Assembly: GCA_002286855.1 (NCBI GenBank) | Contig: NRSV01000026.1 | Coordinates: 72,553-136,552, forward strand | Length of the DNA: 64,000 nucleotides | Origin: Bipolaris cookei | Taxonomy: Eukaryota > Ascomycota > Dothideomycetes > Pleosporales > Pleosporaceae | Direction of reading: 5' to 3' | Shown: in pieces, positions 56,521 to 64,000 of the stretch | Numbering within the stretch: position 1 is the stretch's first letter | Layout: each line of letters starts with the position of its first letter | Program-made: the position numbers and the translations under genes | Notes under the pieces: model-generated | What the model was told of the DNA's origin: nothing | The model's input: only the letters and a program-made list of their open reading frames with translations | Database searches by the model: none

Positions 56521-57768
56521 ATGAAAATCAAAGCCGACAACATTCTACGTGAATACAACCCGCCTCCAGTGTTTATCTCTCCTTCTTCTCCAAGTCTCGC
56601 CGCTGCGACTATGGCATCCTTGGCTGCAGCAGACTCTGTACCTTGTCTTGTAAGATGTTCTTGCGCTTTCAACCCTACAATCCAACTAACCCAGCCAGAT
56701 ATCTGAAAAATGCCAACAAGTTGCCAGAGATGAGTTACCGCCTGACAGCGAAAAGCTTGGCTGTGACAAAGCCACTCTAGAGTTGGGCTACTTCCGCTGC
56801 GTCTGTGCCAAAACACGGTTTCTGGGCCACAATGACTATTTCTCTGCGCATTGTGTGTTTCAGGAGTGTAAAGACGACAGCAAAAAGAGAGGTGGGTTGG
56901 CAACCACTGCATTTCTAGAGTGGGGAACTAACTTCAATCCGACATAGCATTTATAAAACAGTACAAAGACGGTTGCAAACAGATAGGAGAGTCTCTAGCA
57001 GGTATTCCTAAGGAATGGGCCCCGTTTACAAAATCATATGCATCGAGTTCATCACAACGTCCTCGCTTAAGTACAACGCGCAGTACTGCGCTTGCCAGTG
57101 CTACTCCTAGTACCTCTACGGTACCAAGCACAACACCCGACCCAACCAGCTCGGCGACCTCTGCGGAAACAAGTGTTGTGCCTTCACCAATACACTTAAT
57201 CAGCCAAGAAACTCCATCACCAACTCCATCTTCCTCTCCCGCAGCAGCCATTCTACCAACCCCCGAAAATACGCCCAACACAGCTGTCATCGCAGGAAGC
57301 ATCGTTTCCGCAGTCGTCATCCTCGCCCTTCTTATCGGCCTCGCAAAACTGTACTACGATACCAGGAAGAAAGCAAAGCAACTTTGTGTCGCTAATGCCC
57401 AGCTGGAAGACGCTACAAACCCGGATGGTGTCTCGAACCGCATTGTGACACTCATGACTGGGTCGGATAGAGCGTCTGTTGCGTCGCGAGTTGGCTTTGT
57501 AAGCGATGCGTACGATGCAGCGGCTTTTTCAAATGGGAGTGTGGCAGTGTATAATGGAGAGATGGCGATGGGAGCTGCCGCACAATCCAGTGTGAGTGGG
57601 GACTTTACGGAGTATGTGTCGGATAAATATGACAGGTTTGTTTCCGAATATACAGGGTATGATGGAAAGATTTGGGGTGTCGTAATGGGCTCTTACGATG
57701 GAGGGGTTGGTGCGGAGAGGAGGTTTTCTGGGGTTTCGGAGAGTGACTATGGGAGCGTGAGGTACTAG
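56521..57768 (+). CDS. CFEM-like Cys-rich protein with transmembrane segment and cytosolic tail
   Basis: There are three exons (56521-56649, 56699-56891, 56948-57768) with introns of 49 and 56 bases; the product is about 380 residues. After VPCLISEKC come eight cysteines up to about residue 120 (KLGC, FRCVC, SAHC, FQEC, KDGC), with the C-x-C pair of CFEM proteins. A Ser/Thr/Pro-rich linker follows (about 130-215), then one transmembrane helix TAVIAGSIVSAVVILALLIG at about 218-240, a basic stop KLYYDTRKKAK and a cytosolic tail of about 135 residues rich in Gly, Ser, Tyr and Val. This looks like a surface protein with an extracellular Cys-rich head. The start is uncertain: no signal peptide is visible in residues 1-43, so an upstream exon may be missing, and an ATG at 56611 is an alternative. 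Confidence 0.7.
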
Positions 57769-60700
57769 AGGCAGGAGATGCGTGCGTTGAATGCGCGTTA
57801 GTGATCATAGTGTGGGAGTAGACGGTTTTTCGTATTCCAGGATATACTGATTTGACAGGGATGGTACGCTGTCTCAACACGTGCTTGTATGATGAGTACG
57901 ACCTTGAAGACAGGGTAGTCTTTTTTTTTCTTCCAGCATCTCTTCATGCTCTTTTTCATTCCACAATTTGTGTGTAGTGCGTATTTTCAATGTCAGATCC
58001 CTTGAAATACCCAACTCCAACACATCCACAAGTCCATGTTTATAATGTAAATGCCATCCCCCCATATGTCCGTTTCGCCACCAAGCCCAAATCTCAAGTA
58101 TACATGTCTGAACTAAACCCTAAATATTTACCCATTTCTCCTGTTTCCCAAACCCTAGTTGTATACCCACTGTTCCTGTTTCCCAAACCCTCTTTCACAA
58201 GCATGTATCATTACTCACCACCATACCTCCCCTTTAACCTCCTCCTCCCCCTCGACCATTTTTCTTGGCTTTTTCTTCTGCGACCCCACTGACCCAGCCC
58301 ATCTCGCACATATGCGATCTCCCTTCTTTCTTTCTCCGCCTTCACATTCTCAATCAATCTCCATTCAAGCACCACCAACAGCGAGCACACCCTCCAACGC
58401 ACGGCTTACAGAGAAGCAGGTTAGAAAGTTCTGACGAAGATCTAGGAATGTAAAATTGCCGCAAGTTGTGGTTCACCACGTATGGAGTTATCTGAGAAGA
58501 CCGGACATGCCCGGGCGGTTGATAGTGGAGGTGACCGGATGCTCGAATTTCGTCTATAGGTTGCTTTCGGAGAGTGTGTATATATGGTGTGATTGGGGAA
58601 AAGGGTATGTTGGGTTTGATCAAGATAGTAAATATGCTTCAGGTGCAGCCGAGACGCCAGCCTGCGATTCGAAATAGAGCCAGGGTCGTCCATCTGGAGG
58701 ATACGATCAGAGCACGCACATCCCAACGCGTTTGTGGCGGCGATATTGTGGGTGTGAGGCGAGAGACAAGTCAAGTTACAGGGTGCTGATGCCTTCGATG
58801 TGATCGAAGAGTGGTGTCACCTCCGGTGACTGAGACGTCTTCTCGGTTAGTTGAATTACAAGTCATGCCAGAGGCGTACATATCGATGGAGAAAGATGAT
58901 ACCTATCTCGAATGCTTGACTGGCGGCTGATATGTGGGTGTAAGATGATAATCGATATAGATACATGTGAAATAGGGCTGGGTATGTTGATATCTCACCA
59001 TAGAGACTGTTCTTACATATCTATGGTGCAGGCTTCGTCGTGGCTCCTATAAGAGTCGGTTTCCCCGGACGAGGCTACAGTTTTGGGTTTTCGTCCCGGT
59101 CATGCAACTCTTTAGTTAGTACCATCTGCGGAACTCGTTTAGCATAGAGGCGTCCGTGGCCTATTGAAAGAGAGGCCATCCAACTATATATTTTCGCATG
59201 ACCTTCTCGTGTCATGGGATGGATTTGCATCAGTGTATAGTTCGTCAGTGGATATTGTATGCGTTGATGATCATCTTTTGGTTCATGAAAATGTACTCTA
59301 TGCGAGCTAGAGATATCTGGATGGCTTTGGTCATGATCGAGTTTCTCTATAGCCATCTGGACACCTTATCTCGAGATTAGAAAGATTGTCAAGTATGGGA
59401 GATACTATTCGAAGCTAACTTACTCATGGATATACGTGGTGATGTTTCATCGCAAGATATATAGGAATATTGATGTGCACACTTGGAAATGGATCAGTTC
59501 GTCCCTTCATCTATTCTGATTACGCCATTTGTGTGGGATTTCTGGCTGTGTTTGCGTATAGTAGATGTGATTGCGCAAGCGTGTTGATTTGTCTTGAGTG
59601 CAAGATAATTGTTGTCAAACTTCTGATTACCGCAACTACAAACAGCACTTTTTTCTCCAAAGCCGAGAAGTTGAGAAATAAAACGAGGGTCATATAGGCG
59701 AATTTGTTTCCAGGAAGAGAAAAATCTAGAACAAGTGATCTGTGGTTGCTAGCGTAATTGTTATCACCACTTGTTTAGCTGTATCAGAACTGATCATAGA
59801 TTGAAGACCCTAAAGTCCCCCTTGAGACGTTATCAGGAAAAACGAGTTTCGCCCTGTTCAGTCGGCGATTGGAAAATGAGGGGCATCTGGTTTGCAAGCA
59901 CAAAACAAGTATATCATAATGCTCTTTGGGAAGCAATTGCTGGAACAAGTAATAGCCTGCTTGATGCATTTGCTAGGATGCTGGAGAAGTTTCTGTTTGT
60001 AGGTTTGTCTGAGGAGGGCAAGGAGAAAGCGGGAAGGAAAAAGCGGAACGTAACAAGCTGAAAGATTATTGTTCTGACCCAGATTGCGATCTTGGATTAC
60101 ACCGGATTGTGATGACGTTTATGAGGATGCCGAGAAGAGGAGAATGAGTATGATGGAATCTCCAGGGGTTGTTATAAGCCTGTGGTAACTCTAAATATTG
60201 TTCCTTAACCTACTGCCTATTCTGCTTTTGTTCTGCTGCAAGTGTTTATGTTTGTTGAACCATCTTATTTCATTTTCGGTTACTCACGTTAATGAGACCG
60301 CTGTTATACTCTATGAGTCATTTCCTGGGCTAATGTGTCATTTCTGCAGAAGTAGTTATACCTTCATAGCCTCGATAGGAGTGTCACTTTTTTCATTTTC
60401 TTTGAATGTTTGCAGGGATTCCGTGATTCTAAAATTCTTCTACGGGTTGAAAACTGACTTCGATGTTCTTTCTTGCACTTTTCCGATTGTTTAACACTAG
60501 GAGGGCCTTTGTATTATTTCAAAACCAGTCTTCAAGAGAGCCATCCCCGAGTGTTTTCTAGTAGACATTGAGGCATATCATCCTTGATTTCAGCGCTCTT
60601 GTGAGTTCCTGTTCGCACAGTAGTATTGCAAAGTATACAATTCTCATCGGACGCGGCGAGAACCGAGTATTTCTAACCAACAATGGAGCAACGACATCTA

Positions 60701-60981
60701 TATGCGATTTACACAGACTCATCACGTGTTAATTCTATATCTGTTGTTGTAAATGATGGCTCTATTCTATGTTAACACTTTTCCACACGTGACACCTGAA
60801 GCGGGGCTGTGAGGCACATGCACAGACCAGACATACGTCATCATTTACTGCGCCTTCACTACTCGTCAACACCACTCAGCCTCAAAGGTACCCAGTTTTT
60901 ACAGCCACTTCTCGGAGACGTACGTATTTGTAGCATCCCAAGATCTCTCTAGCCACCCTTCAAATCCGCAGCATCATAAAT
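57769..60981. other. AT-rich gene-free stretch
   Basis: About 3.2 kb between the CFEM-like membrane gene and the CUE-like gene. Short ORFs such as those at 58456-58677 and 59771-60061 have no recognisable product, and no splice series joins them. No tRNA, transposase fragment or strong tandem repeat was seen. The last 150 bases are probably the promoter of the CUE-like gene. Confidence 0.5.
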
Positions 60982-61545
60982 ATGGCTTCGCATAACACCG
61001 ACAACCCATGGCAAGACCAGCCCAGTCAGCAGCAAAGCTACCAAAGCCAAAACCCGTACCAAACCTATCAAAATCAGTCTCACAATCCATACTCTCAACA
61101 AATGCCACCAAACCCGCTAGGCCAACACCCTCCTCAGCAGCATGATACATCTCCGTGGGCCCAAGAGACCGGCCAGACCCAACCTCACAACCCTTATACG
61201 CAGGCTACCCCTCAGGAGACTTCTCAACACTCATACTATCAACAAGACACACCACAGCAATCCCAACAGGGTCAGACATCGAACAATACTCAAGGGGAGG
61301 TCCCACCTGGCCTACCACCCCGCCGCACAGCCACGGAAATGGCGCTCCCTACTGGGCAAGACCGCTCTCACCAGATCGAGGTCATGCAGAGTTATGAAGC
61401 GGCAGGAAGGAAAGACGATGACGATGAAAATGTCGAGATTCTCCAGCGCGAGTTTCCAAAGCTTGACGGGAGCCTTATTGCCGCCATTTACGGCGACAGT
61501 AAGAGTCTAAGTGCGACTAGGGAGATGTTACATGCGTTGGAGTAG
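60982..61545 (+). CDS. CUE-like domain protein with Gln/Pro-rich N-terminus
   Basis: This single exon codes 187 residues from ATG 60982 (MASHNTDNPWQDQPSQQQSY). Residues 1-115 are strongly rich in Gln, Pro, Asn, Ser and Tyr with repeated NPY and SQQ motifs. A short link (PPGLPPRRTATEMALP) leads to the C-terminal 40 residues, VEILQREFPKLDGSLIAAIY, then GDSKSLSATREMLHALE. This has the helical spacing and the F-P-x-h-D pattern of a CUE ubiquitin-binding domain, with the di-Leu-type pair near the end replaced by Leu-His-Ala-Leu. It is likely a ubiquitin-linked adaptor, but the domain is the only support. Fungal relatives are commonly annotated as hypothetical. Confidence 0.7.
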   Translation: MASHNTDNPWQDQPSQQQSYQSQNPYQTYQNQSHNPYSQQMPPNPLGQHPPQQHDTSPWAQETGQTQPHNPYTQATPQETSQHSYYQQDTPQQSQQGQTSNNTQGEVPPGLPPRRTATEMALPTGQDRSHQIEVMQSYEAAGRKDDDDENVEILQREFPKLDGSLIAAIYGDSKSLSATREMLHALE

Positions 61546-62615
61546 ATGAAGGGGGTCCCACGGAAGTTGGGGTCAGATTGGAGAGGAACTAAGCGAACCT
61601 GGATGTGTTGGAGACTGAAAGTATAGTATTCGGGGACCGTAGTGTATCTTGTTGGAAGCTTATGTGTACATGGCTCTTCCCTCTGTTAGTATTGAGTTTA
61701 TCGTGCAGTTTAATCGTCGACAACCCTTGAGGTTCGCCATGCAACTGCCTCCGCCCACAGTGTATCCGCAAAATAGTACGAAATCATTATGATGCTAGTA
61801 TTATTGTGACATGCAGTGATGAAAAATAAAATCAACCTTCAAGCAATACGAGGAATAGGCTGATTGGCGCGTTTGCGTGCTTCCAGTGGAATCAGTATTT
61901 GAAACAAGGCGGTCATTAGGACCACGACTCAAGCACATGTAAAGGCCCACTAAGATCACTTGTTCGCTCGGGCTTAGTTTAGTCGACTTCCCCCATCACT
62001 TCTGTGCGAGACTCCACTTGGCAGTCCCGGTGTTTTGAACACACTATCGCCTATGGTGCTGCTGCCACACGAAATTCCTATCATCCTCTGCAAGATGCTC
62101 GCTGCAATGATCATACACCACACACTCAGCGCAAACACCTGCGAGTCATCAGAAATCGCCCTCAACCCCTTCATGACTAAAAAAAGCAAACGTGACTACT
62201 GTGGGCGCTGCATTGCCGACGAACCTTCCTTACTTTCAACACGGCATTCCCAATCTGGTAACCCCGCACAACGCCCAGTCCGCCAATACAACCACAACCT
62301 TGATTTTCTAGCTAGGATCCCATACGACATTCCCCCCCGCAAAAGACAAGACAGCGTTCCATGGCCCCTTTTTCTCCGCAATTCCCCACATTTACCCCGG
62401 ACCTACCACCATCCATCACGGCATCCATACACTACCATGATCGTCCTTGAGATGCAAATGCATTAGGCCTATAAAGGAAAACCCGGGTGCACATCAGTGC
62501 GGGTATCATGAGTATATAAAAGAGTAGGGTGGACGTGTGGTTGGGGTTCCACGATATTGTATCAATCCCCTGTGAGCTACTTTTGCACAGTAGCGGTGTA
62601 TAGAGCATTTTCAGC
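61546..62615. promoter_or_regulatory. Upstream region of the sugar transporter gene
   Basis: About 1.07 kb between the CUE-like stop and the transporter start. A TATA box is at 62514-62520. The short ORFs have no recognisable product. Repeats are not seen. Confidence 0.45.
62514..62520 (+). promoter_or_regulatory. TATA box of the sugar transporter gene
   Basis: The sequence TATATAAA (62513-62520) lies about 96 bases before the transporter ATG at 62616, the expected distance for a strong TATA-type promoter with a short leader. Confidence 0.6.
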
Positions 62616-64000
62616 ATGGGTTTTACAGAGTTTAAGGGCAAGAGCCTTGTTACTGTTATTCTTTTGACGTCAGGGTTGGACTTTCTGCTCTTCGGATGTG
62701 AGTATGCACGCTGTACCACGTACTCTTTGAGCATCAGAAGCTGATATTTTGGCAAGATGACCAGGGTCTTTTTGGTGGTATCCTCGGCGGGCAACGCTTC
62801 AAGGATACACTTGGCAACCCAAATCCTACGATGACGGGACTTGTGACGGCCATTTACGATATAGGATGTGCGCTTGGTGCTGTTGTTGCGTTTGTGTATG
62901 GAGAAAAGATTGGGCGGAAGCGATCGATTATCCTTGCCAACATTATCGTTGTCGTGGGAGCTGCTATACAGACTGCTAGCTTTGAGTATTGGTTAGTAAA
63001 CCTCTACAAGGATGTAAGAGAAGTTTACTGACATTTTATGCTTCTCTATAGGCAAATGTTCGTCGCCCGCATCATCGGCGGTGTCGGTGTTGGGCTCTCG
63101 ACGGTTGCAGTGCCAATTCTGCAGTCGGAAACGCTACCTGCGCACAACCGCGGTGCATTGCTGGTTGTCCAGTCTGCTCTCATCATCATTGGTGTTGCGA
63201 TTGCTTCTTGGCTATGTTTCGCGACACTTTATGCCAATAGCTCGTTGCAATGGCGCTTCCCTGTCGCTTGCCAGATTTTATTCTCGCTCATGGTCCTGGC
63301 GCTTTGTCCGTTCCTATGCGAGACGCCGCGATGGCTGGCATCTCGTGGTAGAATCGACGAGGCAAGTCTGATCGATGTGCACCAAGGTATTATTACTGAT
63401 GCTGCAGATAGGCTAAGCATACTATCAGTCGATTGCTCGACAAGCCTCTTGATGATGAAGAAGTTCAGGGCCAGCTACAAGAGATTCTCGATGCGATTGA
63501 AGCCGAGAGCAGTGAGGAAGAGCCCACCTGGGGCGAAGTCTTCAGCAATGCCACCAAGACTCGAAACTTGCATCGCGTCCTTCTCGGCATGGGTCCGTAC
63601 ATGATGAACCAGTGGTCGGGCATTAACGTAAGTTCTCTCCAACTCGAGCTTCACACCTAGACACTGACTTGGGCACAGGCTCTCTGCTACTACCTTGCCT
63701 ACATCTTCCAAGAGTATCTCGGCTACACACCGAGCATGGCCCTCATCCTAGCCTCCGTTGCGTTCACCCAGTACGCCGTCTTCTCATGGCCACCATACTT
63801 TTACATTGATAAGATTGGGCGGCGTTGGTCAGTCATGGGATCTTCGGCGGGTTGTGCAGCCTGCATGGCCATAATTGCCGGTTGCCTGGCCAAGAACAGC
63901 TTCTCGAGCGCAGCGGCCGCAGTAGCATTCATGTTCCTGTACTTGGACTGTTTCACTCTCGGCATCTTGCCCGTATCCTGGTCCTACTCTGCCGAGATCC
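62616..64000 (+). CDS. MFS sugar transporter, N-terminal part (cut by window end)
   Basis: The exons I place are 62616-62697, 62757-62991, 63052-63361, 63412-63627 and 63679 to the window end. ATG 62616 gives MGFTEFKGKSLVTVILLTSG, then LDFLLFGYDQGLFGGILGG, the typical start of fungal hexose-transporter-like MFS proteins. Loop motifs GEKIGRKRS (helix 2-3) and ETPRWLASRGR (after helix 6) and QWSGINALCYYLAYIF (helix 7, sugar site) are present, as is IDKIGRRWSVMG. About nine of twelve helices lie in the window. It should import a hexose or related sugar by proton symport or facilitation. The fourth exon is joined by a GC-AG intron (63362-63411) that alone restores the frame as GRIDE then AKHTISRLLDKPLDD. 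The 3' part is missing. Confidence 0.93.

Noticed and set aside
1..64000. tRNA and rRNA genes
   Set aside because: I looked for the GTTCRANNC B-box type motif with a matching fold on both strands by eye and found no convincing case; a covariance-model scan would be decisive.

Overview
The window reads as nuclear DNA of a filamentous ascomycete, most likely a dothideomycete of the Pleosporales type. That taxonomic placement is an inference from gene content and intron style, not from a search. Supporting signs are about 21 protein genes in 64 kb on both strands, spliceosomal introns mostly of 46-78 bases with GTRNGT donors and CTAAY branch points, pyrimidine-rich leaders, and fungus-specific families (CFEM-like proteins, a rhodopsin-domain integral membrane protein, a Rom2-type Rho GEF, a Hal4/Sat4-type kinase, Nab2). 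No rRNA, convincing tRNA, CRISPR array, intact transposon or virus-like gene was seen. Start sites were set at in-frame ATG codons only. Introns were placed by hand from splice signals, reading frame and protein continuity.

Left part (1-12.3 kb): the C-terminus of a probable fungal transcription factor, a fumarylacetoacetate-hydrolase-family enzyme, a divergently transcribed 5-oxoprolinase (glutathione/gamma-glutamyl cycle), then three consecutive glycan-related membrane genes: a GT8-like glycosyltransferase, an acyltransferase-3 protein and an OCH1-like GT32 glycosyltransferase. The last two diverge from one intergenic region and may form a small glycan-building and acylation set.

Middle part (12.3-44.5 kb): a 1,662-residue Rho1 GEF (cell-wall integrity), a 4 kb non-coding stretch leading to a YAT-family amino acid permease with possible upstream ORFs, an 85-residue protein with one RanBP2-type zinc finger, a CCDC97-like splicing-associated protein, a membrane protein with a spermidine-synthase-like domain, then a 5.3 kb gene-free stretch with a hairpin-forming inverted repeat, a Hal4/Sat4-type kinase, another 3.8 kb gene-free stretch with clustered minisatellites, and protoporphyrinogen oxidase (haem synthesis).

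Right part (44.5-64 kb): Nab2-like poly(A)-RNA-binding protein, a rhodopsin-domain membrane protein divergent from a secreted berberine-bridge-type FAD oxidase, an SR-type splicing factor whose last intron could give two C-termini, a CYSTM tail protein, two adjacent eight-cysteine CFEM-like proteins (one small and secreted, one with a transmembrane segment and tail), a 3.2 kb AT-rich gap, a CUE-like protein, and an MFS sugar transporter cut by the window end that appears to use a GC-AG intron.

Most of the window is ordinary housekeeping and surface biology. I found no convincing new multi-gene system. The best leads are the glycan trio, the CFEM-like pair, the tiny zinc-finger protein, the altered catalytic loop of the spermidine-synthase-like protein, and several splicing oddities.
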